Source: Dicaeum eximium
Taxonomy: Eukaryota > Chordata > Aves > Passeriformes > Dicaeidae
Length of the DNA stretch: 64,000 nucleotides
Assembly: GCA_013396995.1 (NCBI GenBank)
Contig: VWZP01002438.1
Location: 62,299-126,298 of the forward strand
Reading direction: 5' to 3'
Shown: positions 1-15,132 of the stretch, piece after piece
Layout of the letters: each line of letters opens with the position of its first letter
How positions within the stretch are numbered: position 1 is the first letter of the stretch
Translations under genes and position numbers: made by a program
The notes under the pieces: model-generated
Told to the model about the DNA's origin: nothing
Databases searched by the model: none
Seen by the model: the letters and a program-made list of their open reading frames with translations, nothing else

Positions 1-3000
1 ATGGTAACAGTGTGAAATTATAAAAATAATGTCCTTTAGGATAACTTCAGACTTTTTAATGGTGATCTGTGGGTTATTCTTTTTTTTTTTTTTTTTAATA
101 TTAAGAAAAGAAGGCAGGATGGAGAATGAGTCATAAAGGGAGAAAAACAAGAGTGACACAAATTTTCAAAAGCAATTCTTCATGCCAAGGGCTCACCTTG
201 TGATCACTGATTACTGACTTTCAGGTCCCGAATTGAGAGAATCCCCAAATTGCTAGCTTCTGCTTTTCTGGAGACAATACCCCACTTTGTCTGAGTTACC
301 AAAATCAAATTACACAGGAGAAGATCCCAAGGGAAACTCTAAATCTCTGGCCCTCTCGAGGTGTTCCAGGGTGTCAGCAGAATGTTCCCTGTTTGGCCTT
401 GCAGCAGTCAGTGAGGAGAGCTGACAGGGCAAGGAGCATGCAGGTCAAGAGGCTGATGAGTTTAGGCACGTTGAGAGTTGTAGAGAATCTCTCTGAACCC
501 CCTTTCATCCCATAATTTTCTTCATATAATTTTCTTCTCCTTTTCTTTCATTGCTAAAAGCAACTGCCAAAAGAAAAGCTGCTTTTGAACAGTTCATCTC
601 TGCATGCTGGTTTTATCTGAAATAGTAATCCTCAGCTTTTGACCAAGATTAATGAAGATCATAATCCTGTTGTATTAACACAGATCCCTGGAGTTCAGAC
701 TCCTACTCTGTTATTGCTATTGCAAAACTAGTGAGATCAGATGAGACTCCTACAGCAAGTGGAGAACAAGCAGTAGGAGCTGCTAATCTGTTAGAAATCA
801 AACATTGCACCTTGTTATACATGATTATGGAGCTGTGGTGTTTCATGCTGTATGTGCTACACTGTTGAACTTCTGAGGCAGTGAGCCCAGTTTCACTGCA
901 TTGAGCTTTGTCTTGTATTTAAGGAATGCTGCTCTCTGGGCTGCTTTAAGCTCACATATAGCTGGGACTGCCTGGGACACCAGAGCATCAGGCTTTCTGC
1001 AAGATTTGTCCATTTTGAGGATGCTGCTCCCGTGCTAACCTTGAAGGCCCAGCAAGGCTGTGCTGTCTAGACTTTTAAGTCTTAGCCTTGCTGAGCTGTA
1101 CTCGCCCCACAGTTATACCTGTGAAAATATTTGACTCTGTGATTTTTGGACTGCACACTGCAATTCTTCACACCGCACAAACAAGAGTTGCTACAGGACT
1201 TAGTTTGAAGTGTGTGGCAGAAAAACATACAGGTCCACTCTGTATTCCTGTAGGAGAGTGGTCTCAGTCCAGGCATCTCACTTTGTATGCCTCATTGCTG
1301 CCTGTTCCTGCCAGGGTGGAGGTCATGGATTTGTTGGTGCACTGCTCTGATCTGTCACTGAATGCCTTAAAGAGCTTTTAAGGTGACATTTTTACTGCCT
1401 TCCACCAGATTTTAGATGCAGAAATAGGAGGTTCTTTGCTGTGCAAAATACCCTCTCTTAGTCCCTTCTCATGGAGATTTTACCCTTTTATTTTCCTCAC
1501 TTTTTCTATGATGTACTCTGAAAAGAAATTGCTACTTTGTAGTGTTTGGTAATAAACTGCTGAAGAACAAACACAAGCAAAAGTGGATGGCACCTTTGAT
1601 ACTGTAAAAGCAGAAAAATTGCAAATTAAAATACTGTAGTATTATATAACAGTTTGGCAAGCCAGTCTTGTTTATTCATTATTTTAAAGATTAATCTATT
1701 TAAAAGCGAAATTTTTAAACTTTGAATGAGATACACACATTTTTCAGTGTAAATTGTTAGTTCCCACAACAATATTAAATGGTGTGGTTCTATCACTTCC
1801 CAGGATGTTTCATTATATGAAGTGCATACCATTAGTGGCAGATATATTAAAGAAAATTTCCTTTCTTCCTGTACATGCTCATTGCCTAGGGGTTCTTCTT
1901 CAGGGATGTCCTCTAAGCCCTTTATCTGCTGTCTCTATTTGCATGTGCATTGCTGCTAATCACACTCCCCAGTGACTGGCATTTTTACTTTGCTGGAATA
2001 CATTTCCCACCACAGGAGTGGCTGCTGCTGCTGGCACCCTGTGATCTGCACAACCAGTGTGTGACCCCAGAGCCTGAGATGACTTTATAATTTGAGACTA
2101 TAAAAAAAGGATTCTTCAGAATTGCCACACTACCTCTGAGCCTGAGGATTTTCAACAAGATCTCCAGTAAAATATTGGTAATGAAAAGTTGCAGGAGAGA
2201 AAATCTGCAGCTGAACTCACAGAGATGACTTAGAAAATGAACTAAACCTGAGTGCAAAAATACAGTTCTCAGCCATCATATTTTTTCTGTAGCAATGTCA
2301 ATGTTTTTATGTTTTTGATAAATAAAAAAGCATGCTGTAAAATAATTGAGCCCTGCAAAAGAGTAAGCAACCTTGAAAGCTTTCCTTTTATCTGTCATTT
2401 CTAAAGTTCTGAGATAGGCTGTTAAAGCTTCTAGAAATATAAATGCTGAATCTCTGTAAAGTGTGTGAAATAGCTATTCATGGAGACAGAACATTGATTC
2501 AGACAATCTTAATACCATCTTTGAGAAAAGCAAGGTCAAAAGGCTTAAGGTATTTTTTTCATTACATTTAAGCAGGCAAGGGCACAATTTAGTTGAGATG
2601 ATGCCTCATCTCAATCAAAACCTATTCTATTTCATGTTGAAACATAGCAAAAATTAATGTGTCAGTTCTGAATTATATTTTTACTTGCTTCTAGCATTTT
2701 GGTTTGGTTTTTTTTTGTTTGTTTTTTTTTTTAATTTCTAGGATTTAATTCCATCTCTAGTACAGGAAAACACAACCTGTCTGAGGCCTCCACTTCCCCA
2801 AAATTAAGCTGTTGCCTCTGGGACAGAGAGAGGAAATATAAAGTGCTGTATCAGGGAGTTTCAGACCACCCCTTTTCACACAGCTACATATAATGGTACT
2901 ACACAAGACATTCCAGAGTGGTTCAGCTGGCAAAAACAACCAAACAATCTCAAGGGTTCTACTATGGGCTGCCTGCAGGAGGACACAAGTCAAAAATCAA

Positions 3001-6000
3001 ATTAAGCCAATATCTCTTTTTCTTTGGCAAGGATTAGAGCAGGTATTAGCAGATCTTCTTGACCTTCTTTTCTTAGCAGAGGCCCAGTTTAGGGACAATC
3101 CTGGGTTTTCTCTGTGAGGCAGGGGCAGAACCACTAGAAGTCTAAGTGCCTTCCCTCCAGTACCCTCTGTCTGCAGCTCTCAGTGTTACACAAGAGTGGA
3201 AATAAGCCTGTACATTTTGGTACCATAACCAGGAGCTCAGGATAGCACAGTGTAATATTAAAATGAATTTCTGGTTATTTGGTTCAGCTACACTTATTCC
3301 TTCTGTGAAGTTAATAAAAGCCAAGTAGAAATGTAGGAATCATGACCCTGATACTTTTTCTTTGCCTGACTGTAGGGACACCCAGGAATTTTTGAAGGAT
3401 GTGTGACACCCTGCGTGTTTCAGTCATTTGTACAGCAGGCTCCCTAAGGAAATAGCAGTAACCAACTTAATGAGTGCTCACTTATTGTGCCTCAAGAGAG
3501 CAGCTGCTTCAGAGATGTTGGCAGGAGAGTTTGCTCCCCTCTTGCAGCATCCCACTGTTTGTTTCTGCTCTGCCTTTATATTTAAGTGCTCATGCCAAAG
3601 GTTATCCATGGAGCTGAAATTAACTTCAAGTTCTCCCCTGCCTGATATCACATTATGTGGAGTGTTATAAAAGATAAAGAATGGGAAGGCTCTTGTCCCA
3701 CTGGCCTATAAATAAAATATTTGTGTGTTAGGGCAGGATAGGCCTTTTGGCCCCAGTATGATAAAATTGTAGAGACTAGCCCCAGAAGACTGCATTATCA
3801 CAGATGTGCAGTAGCACAGAAATAACTCATCAGAAGGAACAAATGAGCCATAGTGTTGCAAAAAAAAGTTAAATTTCCATATTAAGATGTTAAATATGCT
3901 TTATATCTCTATGGCCCACAAAGATGCAGCATCTGAGCACACATGGATGCATATAAACATAACATCCTGAAGTTCAAAGTACATCATTCCTTCCAACAGA
4001 ATTATTCAATTCAGTATTTTAAATACCTCTATAATTTTACTTTCTCCTGGCATTTTAAAAAACACTCCTTTTTTACCTTTTTCTCCTACTGATATTAGAA
4101 AACTTGCAAATTTGGAACACTTTTAATGTATTTTTCCCTGAGCTTGCACCCAGCAAGTGTGGAGCTTTTGTTACTTTGCACTGAACGCTCACATAGGGTG
4201 GAGGAGAAGGACACATCTCCATTTATATATTATAAATAATATATTATTTTTAAAAATCCTTTCCATAAGTTCTAGTCCTCTGCATCAGGGTCTTCGACTG
4301 AAAAGTGCCTTTCATATGAGCAACTACAATAATGCAACTACAGATATTGATGATCCTCTGTAATTACACAACATTCCATAAGGCACATACTCAAAACTAC
4401 TGAGTGGGAGTTTTTACAAAAGGGATCTCCTCAGAGCAGAAATTAAGTTAAAGAATATCAGCTTTTTACCAACCAAGAATTTTTTAGCAAATAGAATACT
4501 TTTGGTAATGGTAAAAGGAATGAGGAAATTGATTGTTGTTGAATTGGCTTTAATCAAATATCATTCAAATGCTTGCCAAATTAACTGACCTGACCTTGAC
4601 TGAAAGAAGGGATAAACCACATAATAGACAACCCACTGCCCAGGGCTATTGATCCAGCAGAATGGATAATACACAGTTACCTAATGTAGCACATCCTGTG
4701 CTCAGAGCTATGAACTCATTCACATAGAATAATTTATTTGGTTATAGAAAAAGCTCTTAGAATTAACAAACGGCTTCTTATTTCTTTTTTTTCCCTCTCT
4801 TCAGTACTACCAGCACTGCCCTTTGTGCACAGATGAGTGCTACTTGACTTGAAATGTAAAGAAATACCATCTCACAGCTGTCTCCACCCAGGCAATTTGC
4901 CACTAAGTGAAGCCTGTCAAAGCAAAGGTTTTGGCACAAGGTAGGAGTAACTTGTTGCAGTGGCCTGAGAAACATGTAGAAGCCTCACTGGATGCCAGGA
5001 CATTCATTGATACCACTACCACGAGGGAGTTCATTGTAGTACACACCACAGCTCATGAGTTGTTATGCAATGTAGAGTAAAAATGTCCAGTGGCCAAATT
5101 CAGAGAATTTACAGTGGGTTTAAACTGCATAGCAATTACAGAGCCATAAGCCTTGAAGGAATGTTTGTACAGTATACCTTCCCCTCTGGTTACTAGGATT
5201 TAATTATTAAACCTGAATTCCATTAGCATGATGAGTCTCATCCCTTTCACTGTGCCTATAAATTGCTCACAAAATTTCTTAACTACCAGAAGAAATTTTG
5301 ATATTTGTAACAAAGACCTGGCCACAAACATTACAGAGTAAAATAACGATTCTTTCATGTTGGCAAAATTCATTAGATTTTAAAAATGCACATTTTAAAA
5401 GAAGTAAGACCAAATCAGATTTTAATGATGGTGACACTAGTAACAAAAGCTGCATGCAATTTATGTAACCAAACCTTTACAACAAGCTGCAACCAAACCT
5501 CTGTATCTGACTGCCCTTTTAACAATAAAGGGCAATGTCAATTTGATATTGACATTGGAACACCAACATTTCCCACAGAAACTACATTTTCTTAATATTT
5601 TTGTTTATAAATACTAGGGCATATGGTTAAGAGGATATCCTCCCTCCAAATAATGGACAGTATAAATATTTGTCTGTCTCCAAAAGAAATACAATAACTA
5701 TTAGCATAAAAGATTCACTTCCACTAAATACAATATGCTCTTTTCAAGCTTTGTAATGTTAAATCTTTTCCCAAAATATTGCAGTTGTCCACAATGTTAT
5801 ATACACCACCATTTCTCCCACTAGTAAAATACTGAACTTATCTTACATGGCTCTTTTGACTGTAGATTTGTCAGCACAAGGAAGCTTTTTTTAAACACAC
5901 AGTTGAGTGTTTCACAGTCATATGGTGTTATGTAGAGTATTATTTCAAATAATGGTAATGCTTTCATCTGTCAGGCTACTGGCTTCATCAATGCCGTTGC

Positions 6001-8904
6001 AAAACTGAAAATGTCTTCTCCCAACAATATTCCATAAAATGCTCTGTTTCTGGTACCTAAGATAGTTTTCAGCTGTGGAACACTTTAAAAAATTTGGAAA
6101 CTTTGGCTTTCTTGCTTAAAGTATAACATTAAAAGTTCTGTCATGCACTGAGTGTGATGAATTGTTACAGTCCTTAATATGTTATGCCTCATATTAGGCA
6201 CTAAAAATTAGACATTTCCTGTTCAGCTGCAAGTGTCACTGATTCCAGTGTATGTGTTCTGAGCAACAGTTCTATTTTACTGTGGTTCTAGATTATTTAA
6301 TGTCTGTAAGAGCATCGAACTGTGTTGCTGTACCAAGAAAGCAAATCCTAAATATCTAAAAATTAACATTAGGTAAACACATGACCATATGTTTTTCTTA
6401 TTTGCATTCATTATTAAGAGAAAAAAACACTTATTAATTTTATTATTGATCTGATAAGAAAGTCAGACACATCAATACAAGGGAGAGGGGTGTCACAAAC
6501 ACGACTGCTCCTTTTCACTCTTGTACCAAAGCTGAGCTCCACAAACAATTGGAAGCTCCCCACCAGCAATGAACACATGAGCTTGGTGAACTGATGGATG
6601 TGAGTTGTTTTTCACTGTGAGCTCCAGATGCCCTTTGGCCATAACAGGCCCCTGCCTGTATTTACCACACGGTCACAAAGTGTGGGTTGAAGGGAGTTTC
6701 CAGCAGGGACATGACCCTGCAAGGAGAGATAGGTTCATTGGTCTTCTATTCCTTGTGTATTGTTTACCCCCTCACCTTCTTTAACCTGCTTTGTTGGTCC
6801 TGAGTGTAACTTTTCTGAGGCTGACAATTCCCTGTGTGTGTGTGAAGTGCCTGCTGTGACAGAGCCTCACTCATTACTCGGGTTGCTGCTACTTCAGCAG
6901 CAATAGCAGCAGCAACCTGGTGCTGGATGTGCAGCATTAGCTGAGACAGGATAACTGAGAACTGAGAAAAATGCAGCACCAACCAGGTCTCTCATTCTGT
7001 TGAAGGAAGGGGTGTGTTCTCTACACTGACACTCTTCTCTGATATCCAGACTGCAATCATTAGCATTCAGGTCTGAGAGCAGCTGAATGAAAGACGTGTT
7101 TCTTCTTTTTGCTCTTTTCGCTGCTAACGTGCAGAAATTAAGGTTCTCGTGTATGTATTTTGCGTGGTAGAAGAGATAAGAACCAGCAGATAAAGTTCAG
7201 AACGTCAGTAAACGACGTTCAACCTGTCCTCCATTTGAGTAAGGGACTTATCAAGAACAGGGAGGAGTGACACAGCTGGCGCTCCAGATAATGCTCATAA
7301 CCTTATGGGACCTTTCAAAATATATTACAAACACACTAAAGATGTGTGTTTCTTATGTTTACTTCATTTTGTATTATGACACAGAGGGGACAGTATCACT
7401 GACTGACATGCCCTTCTATTTAAGATTACTACGAAAATGAGGAGCTTAGAAAGGCCCAGCCACCACTGGCCTCAGTGTATCAGGAGTTCTCCCCATAGCA
7501 AGCCAGTCATAATGGTGTGTCCAAATCTTTCTGACTGCAGAGACTGCTCCATTTCCTGTGACAATAATCTCCTGGAATAAAGCAGGAAAAAACAAACCTT
7601 AAAGATGTGTTGCAGTCCTATCCTTTATCTTTCTCCCTTTGGTTGACTTATCCTCTCCAGAGAGCAAGGAGATTGTAACTGTGCTCCTGAGTAAAGGAGG
7701 AGGAGAGCCCTTGGCCCCATTAACTGTGTTGGTTATTACCCAGACAGTCTGGCCTCAGGCACAGAACATCACAAATACAATTTCAGACATGAGGAGATGA
7801 GTTTTCTGTTGATATTGCAATGTGAAATATTCCAAAGCAACATTGCAGAACCTGCATATGTGCCTGTGTGTCTTAGTGGCACCAGTGTTGTAAACACCAG
7901 TCAAACCAAAATCAGCATTTGTCTTTGTCAGAATCAGGTAGGAGTGGAATACTGAGTAGGTGTCAGAATAACATTTTTTACAAATTATTATTTAATGCTT
8001 GACTTATCCTTTTGAAGTTATGGGGGACAGCTATTTTTGTAAAGATTGTATTGACATTCTGGCTGTATTTGAGACAAGGATTACTACTTGAAAAGGTAAA
8101 TCTTTGCTTCATTTAGCAACTGTATTTTAAATCCACTGGCAGTGTGCTTATCAAAGGTGAGGGCACTGCTGTATTTCCACATCGTAATAGTGCATATTAT
8201 GGCAGTAACTAAAAGACAGGAAGAACACCAGGGAAGTTTACAATATGAAATTGTTCATATCTTAATAATTGTGTAGGGAGTTACACTAAAATATAGATGC
8301 TGCTGCATAAAGTTTGAGTTCCTCTCTTGAAATCATCTACATGCTCCCTGTGTGCCTTTTTCATATACTATCAAGCTATACAGAATTTAAAAAGAGAATC
8401 AACATTCTAGGCAAGGCTGGGAAAAAAAATCTGTCACAGGTTTTTCCTTTTAGTGATTTCTGGTCCTTTTTTATTTCCAGTCAAGCTGACATTTCAATTT
8501 TAAATAGCACTTTGTTTGAAATCACCAAGGTATGAAACAATCATCTTGCAAGGACCAAAAATAGCTTAGCACAAGCCACCAACAGAGAAAGAGGAGTTTC
8601 TGTTATAAAATTTTCTCTTTTATATCATTTGGATGATGGCTTCTTGTGTGATCTCAGACTTCTTACTGAACTAGATTCTCAAAAACTTATGCTGACTCTG
8701 GAAACTGCTAACACCTGTTACACCTTCAACCTGATATTTGACTTACATGGCAATTAATTCTGCCTTTATATCATCTGGGTGGTTAATGAAATCCCAGTGT
8801 TTCAAATCCAGTAAAAATTGTGTTGAGTTTTGGGCTTGCCAGTACAAGACAGAAACAGCACAGATCCACTAAGATTAAGTGACTGACAGAAATGCATAAA
8901 GGAA
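1..8904. other. Intergenic, no recognised gene
   Basis: AT-rich unique-looking DNA with poly-T runs near 80 and 2705-2735 and a 25-bp hairpin at 5533-5557. Open frames are all under 100 codons, lack family motifs and often overlap on both strands. No mobile element was recognised. Confidence 0.7.
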
Positions 8905-9285
8905 GAAATTAGGAGGCCTGGACTTGTTCAATATAGAGAAGTCTACGGGAAGATCTGGTTGTCTTTAATGACTAGTGGGAAGTTACCCAAAAGAAAGAAA
9001 AAAAAGACTCCTCAGAGGTGCTCAGGGAAAGAAGGAGGCACCACAATTACAGGCTGCCACAAGAGAAATTGTGACTAAAGTAAAGAGAAAAAAAATCCCT
9101 GAGTGCTGTGAAGCAACAATAGGAATAGGAATAGGCTTGTAGAGATGCTGTGGAACTTCCACTCTTGGAAATTTCCAAGTCATGACTGGTCATGTCATGA
9201 CTGGTCATGTCATGACACAGTCTGACTTCAGATTTAGTTCTGCTTTGAGCAGGAGGTTGGCTTAGATCTGTGATTCTGATAGATA
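8905..9285 (+). mobile_element. Old, diverged CR1 3' fragment
   Basis: Weak but ordered similarity to the CR1 3' end: CTGGACTTGTTCAATATAGA, then an A-rich middle, TGTGGAACTTCCACTCTTGG, and a tail with GAGCAGGAGGTTGGCTTAGA. The normal octamer end is lost. It contains a 15-bp tandem duplication at 9180-9217. The call rests on the order of these blocks, and the age is clearly greater than that of the other copies. Confidence 0.6.
9180..9217 (+). repeat. 15-bp tandem repeat, 2.5 copies
   Basis: TCATGACTGGTCATG at 9180-9194 and 9195-9209, plus a partial third copy. Each unit is itself rich in CATGA/TCATG inverted pairs. It lies inside the old CR1 fragment. Confidence 0.85.
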
Positions 9286-12200
9286 CAAGGGTGAAGAGCT
9301 TGCTTCTTACATTGTCAGCTTCCTACAAATCCTTTATTTAGACTTACGGTATCCTTCAAATCTTGTTTATAAGATTTGAGACATTAGGGCAGTGTACAGA
9401 TGAGTGTCCTTCTTTACGGTCTATGCAGCTGCCAGTTGTCTTCCACCAGATAGCAGCTAAATTGCTCATGCTGTATCACTGTCAAAAAAACCTCAAAAAT
9501 GGAAGTGTAATGCTATGTCAAGTAGAAATCTGATCCACCCCCCAGACAAGAAAAGAAGCCAAAACAGTGGTGATTTTCTGAGTAGTAACTGTGCAAAATA
9601 TGATTCAGGTAGTGAATGCTTTAACCACTGGTTTACATAAGACAATTTGTACAACTTTGCTGTGGCTCAGGAAACAACTCTTATCCTTACCTTAAGCACA
9701 CAGACTTACATATGTGCACATATTGCTTACATACATTTATACATGCATATATACCTGTATATATGTACATATATGTGTCTGTAAGATAATGCGGTACACA
9801 TAGAGAAGTACAGACTGAGAGAAGATTCTTGTGATGTTAAGCTTTGTAAAATACCTGAAGTGGCATGCTGAATTCCTTCTTCTTTTACACCAAAATAATT
9901 CCCTTTCACCACATTCCTGGAAAATCACATTTTCTAAAATTTTAGAGTCTCATAAATACACATCATAGTCTTCTGGCAGTAAAGATTAACCTTAGCAGGA
10001 ATTGTCTACTCATAGCACAAGCCAAATGTAGGAATTTCTGTTAATGGTAGAACGTGTAGACCTCTAGCCTGTGAATAATGTTCTGCATGTGAGTGAGTTT
10101 AATTACATCACTCTCCCTATGAAAAATGTGCAATTTGGCCATGTGGTGAACTCATTTCAGTTTCCCATCACTGACTGTGCTTTGGGCATTTTTGCATTGT
10201 AAACAGTATGAATCCTAAGCCTCATTAATTTCATTATTAGCCCTGCTGCTTTTATGGATTTAAAACCCCAGAGTGGGTGTGAAAAGAGTTTTCAAGGAGG
10301 CTGTGCAACTCTCCCCCATTTTACAGCTAGAAGTGTGTCTGATCCACAAGGAAGCCTTCTGCCTTTCTTTTGACATGGTCTGTGGAGCATGATAGGCATT
10401 CAAAATTCTTAAAAATTAAAATTATTTTTAGGAATCCATTGGTCTCTGGTATCTTGCCTGCCGTTTTCCTAGGAATAGAGAGTGGGATCTCCAGGAAGAA
10501 CATTTCTGCCAAGGTTTTCCAAATAATACCTGATTTGTCACATTTTTCCTTGCACTTACATTTTGAACCAATGGATTTCTTATTTTTACTTGCATGTCTT
10601 AAGTTTGCTTACAGCACATTTGCTGCATATTCACAACCTCTTGTCCACATTTAAAAAAAGAAAATCAAATTGTGATTTTTGTTTTCTAGTGGCAGCCTGC
10701 AATGAAGTGTAGAGCAACAAAATTCACAGCATATACAGCACTCAGGCCCCCAGTACACATTTAGATTATGCTACTTTCAAGTCAATGCTCTGAAATATGA
10801 ATGTGCCATCATAACACTATATTTTGCTGGAATGGCACAAGGGCCAAGAAACAAAACTCACTCCTGAACTGCAGGCACACAGAAATGCCACATGGGATCC
10901 TGAGCCACCTCAGTCCACCCAGTACAGGTGCACAGCCTGCAACTCACTGCTGAGAAAACCTTTCTCCTGCTTTCTGCCAACATTTTGCATGCCAGACAGC
11001 ACAGTCTGTTTCCAGTTTAACAGAGGAGCTAATACTACACTCAGCCAGTATTCAGTGGGGAAAAAACCCTCTCTTTCAGCTCAGTCCAAGAACAGATGAC
11101 CCTTGGTGGTCTGTGCAAAACGAGTTTGTATTTTGATTTATCCATAGCCACTGGGCTGTTTCCCTGCTTGGTGGAACACCACTGTGCAGGATGGGAACAC
11201 TTTCTTTTAATATACTGGTATCTGTACCTCAAAGTGCATCTGTCAGCAGCCATGGGGAGCTCTCCCCTGGTTTCACGAACTCTGTGGGTCTCATGAGTTT
11301 TCTGCAAAAGGTTAAGCAGAGATGAAGTGGAGCAGGAAGGGAGAGGCTGTCAAACTTTCAGGAACAGTAGGTGTGATCCCTGCAACATTTAGCAGAAACT
11401 TCCATGAGGTTTGCACAAAGCTGATAGTGCTCCCACAGCAAGAACTCATCACTAGGTATTGCTGATGACTTCAGCACAGGACAGCTGCAGTGAAGGAAAT
11501 TCAAAGAAGAGTTTCCTTTCATCTGGATCCAAGAATCTGTGATTATTGCTTGCCTGTGCACTGGGAGAAAAAAAAAAGAAAAAGGAAGATACTAAACACT
11601 TGTATATTAATGAAATTCTAGAGTACTGCAGAATCAAGAAGAAAATTAAAATCTTCAGCTGAGTAACACACACTATTTATCATCAGCAACAATGAAGTAG
11701 ATGGTGAATTTCCAGATGGTTATAAAGTATATGCCATAAACTATTTACCTAGAGTAGACAGCAGGTGCTGTCTCCTTTTCCCCCAAGACAGCTTTTGGGA
11801 TCAGGAAGAGCCCAGAAGGGACTGAGGCTATCAGATTTGTCCCAGCATGGGATGGGGAAGGTACCTGAGTGTTTGGATGAGCTTTCAGTAGTACCAGTTC
11901 AAGGGTACATAGTATTTGTTCAAGCTAAGAATTCTCTAAGCTAATTAGTTAAAGCCCTCAGGGAGTAGTCTTCAGTGAAGCAGCTTGCTGTGAGTTCATC
12001 AGAAAACACAAATCTGGCTGCTGGCAAGGTGTTATTGTGACTGGATCTTGTTTTCTGGATCCTTCTACTGTAACCAGTGCACCAAATGGTACAGTTCAGA
12101 GTATCACTAAGACAGAAGCATAAAAGGCTTTTCTTTTTTGCTTACTAAATTCCAGTAATGAATTTAAGATGAAATTCGTTCACAGGGACTCCACAAAAAT

Positions 12201-14539
12201 AAAACAAATTATTACTGTATAGAGTCAGATTATTGGATGGAACAAATCCAGACTGGAACAACAATCAAAGAAACCACTTCCCTGGGAAATATTCTCTGTT
12301 GTGATCATATTATCATGAGAAAGGTTGTGCTATAGTACTGACAAACAAAGAGAAGTTTTCATAAAACTGTAATAGTAAATCCTGTTATTGTCAGATCACT
12401 GAAGATGCCCATGAAATTATTCTTTTTATAGCCATGAAACTGTTAATCCCTCGGTGATTAAATACTTAAGACATTAGTTTCAGCTAAATATGAGTTGTTT
12501 CTGAGCCTTTTTTCAGTCCTTAGTGTTCCTAGGGTTCAGTGAGCTGTGCACATTAATTGCACTCTAACTTTAATGTAGCCCAAGCCATTAAAACATTGGT
12601 GTTGCATTTATTCAGTCAGCAAGTCCTGACTCTGCAAGCAGAGCAGATCACACGTAGGACTGCAATGCCATGGTTAACTCTGCATCTGCACAGCTGCAAG
12701 CAGGTAGTGCACAGATGTCTTGGCAGAGGCCACTAACCTGTTCTACAGGTATGGGCATGTTTCCCTTCCTGGGCTGTCAGTGCCTCTTGCCCCTCCACAG
12801 CTAAGTCAGCAAGAACATCTCAGTGATATAGAACTAACCCCAAATATTTACCAGGGCTGACAAAAACCAGCTTTGATATAACTTGTTTTGATTGGATATT
12901 TTATCTTGCAGTGATGTAATATTATCTCCTTGTATTTTTAGCCTGGTTTCCTAGAAAGCATCTATACCTACAAGAACAGGGCTAGCATTCTTTTTGCATT
13001 AGAAACATGTAGGGTTCATGCAAATGGGATTGTTATCACTACAAAACTTTGAGGCACCTCCCAGTGACTTGGATGAGTCTTCCAACACATAGCCAGAGGA
13101 AATGAAGCTTTTTTTGTTGCTGGTTCTTTATATCAGGGCCTTCATCTTAATCTTCAAAGGCCTTCATTAATTAAATCTCAGCTTCATAGAGAACACCTCT
13201 CCCCTGTTTCTGTGAGGTTTATTTGTAACAGTTCTATTCTCTAGAAATGCCAAGCCCACTGACCTTAAGCATATAACATGTGAAAGCAGAAAACAAAATT
13301 TTCTCAGCTACCTCTTCATATCTCTTCAGCAGAGGGAAATGGAAATGCCCACAAACCTGTCCAATCTGAGACTAAAATGTCCACTACATTTTTGCAGCTG
13401 TTTGTGTATGTAGCCACAAGAAAAAAGAGTGATAAATACATACAGGAAATGTTTGAGGGGAGGTAGGGAGTAAATGGTGCTGGCAGAGAAAGGGAGGACT
13501 GGAGGAAAAGGGGCACAACTGCTGCAAAAGGTGGGCATTAGTCCCACATGTGCTTCTGAATGCTCCCTGAGCCAGTATGAAAACCCAGCATGAGGAGCAA
13601 ACCTGAACCCCACAGCTTCTTGCAGTTGTGAGATTTACTCAAAGTGCTGGCAGAGAGGATGAAGAGTGTAGCATAAGTAAGAAGAATACAATGACAGCCT
13701 TTTTTGAGGTTGTATGAAAAATGGCTGTTTTACTGAACATTTTTTCCCTGATGGGAGTTGAGTGGTTGGTTATTTCTTCTGCCTCCAAGCTCTTTCTACC
13801 ATTTAAAATAGCTAAAAGTAGAGCCTAATAACCCAGAGTTGATATCTAGGTGTCAAATTCAGACACTGCACAAACTGAGAAACCAGGTAAGTATTTGCAT
13901 GTGAAGTTTTGATATAAATTTTTGTACATCTCTCCTCACTCTGTGTTTATATATAGTGTAAAATGCAAGATTCTTCAATTTGTAGAAAATTAAATGAAGC
14001 GCAAAGTTAATGTTTAAAAAAAACTGAGCAAAAGAATGCAATGAGATATACTGGACACCTACACTTCATTTGCATTATTCATGAGTTGCTATCATACTAT
14101 CTCTGCCATAAGAGTACTGTATGCACAGCTAATAAAATAAACCCAAACTACTTGTATAGTGTAAGTTTTTTACAGCATTTCTAGAGGCATAGTAGCATGG
14201 ATGATGCTGTAAATTTTTCTATTTTCTTTTTCTTCTGTCTTCTTACAACTTTAATATTTTTGACTTGTGTCTGCCAGCAATCACTTTTGTCTGGTAGGTG
14301 TGTTAGAGCATCTCTTCTGTCATCAGATAACATGCTAATGGCACTGTATTATCCATTTGAAATGTGAAACCAAGGGAAGACTGGTGAAAAAGATCCTACT
14401 TACAGGGGAACAAATAAAGCTTGCTAGCTAAAATTAGGCCTAATGATAAGAAAAAACAGCAAAGTCACACAAATAGGTAAGTTCACAACTGAGGAAGACT
14501 CATTCCCTTCCTACAGTGCTGCACATATCTCATGACAAT
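9286..14539. other. Intergenic, no recognised gene
   Basis: AT-rich sequence with a TATA/TACA-rich low-complexity patch at 9700-9780. No exon, RNA gene or clear transposon was recognised. Confidence 0.7.
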
Positions 14540-15132
14540 GCTGAGTGGCATCCAGGCCTGGATCAGGAATAGTGTGGCCAGCAGGAGCAGGGAGGTCATT
14601 CTTCCCTGTACTGGGCACTGGTGAGGGGCACCTTGAGTGCTGTGCCCAGTTCTGGCCCCTCAGTTTAGGAAGGACATTGAGATGCTTGAATTCATGCAGG
14701 AAGGACAACAAGGCTGTCGAGGAGCTTGGAACACAAGCCGAATGAAGAACAACTGAGGGAGCTGGAGATGTTTAGCCTGGAGAAAAGGAGACTCAGGGGT
14801 GACCTTATCACTCTCTACACTCCCTGAAAGGTGGCTGTGTCAGGTGGGGGTTGGTCTCTTTCACCAGGCAGCAGTGACAGAACCAGAGGACACAGCCTTA
14901 AGCTGCACCAAGGGAAATATAGGTTGGATATTAGGAAAAAGTTTTTACTGAAAGAGTGATAAAGTACTGGAATGGTCTGCCTGGGGAGGTGGTGGAGTCA
15001 CCATCCCTGGATGTGTTTACACAGAGCTTGGATGTGGCACTGGGTGCCAAGGTTTAGTTGAGGTGTTAAGACATGGGTTGGACTCAATGATCTTAAAGGT
15101 CTCTTCCAACCTAGACATTCTGTGATTCTGTG
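14540..15132 (+). mobile_element. CR1 LINE 3' end
   Basis: 5'-truncated CR1 copy. It opens with GGCCTGGATCAGGAATAGTG and GTGCTGTGCCCAGTTCTGGC, passes through the 3' UTR (GGAGAAAAGGAGACTCAGGG; GGTTGGATATTAGGAAAAAG) and ends with the diagnostic GGACTCAATGATCTTAAAGG, CTTCCAACC and two ATTCTGTG octamers at 15117-15132. There is a small internal deletion around 14810. Preservation suggests moderate age. Confidence 0.93.

Noticed and set aside
9700..9780. TACATA/TATG patch as a regulatory or origin element
   Set aside because: Simple low-complexity alternation, common in AT-rich vertebrate DNA.
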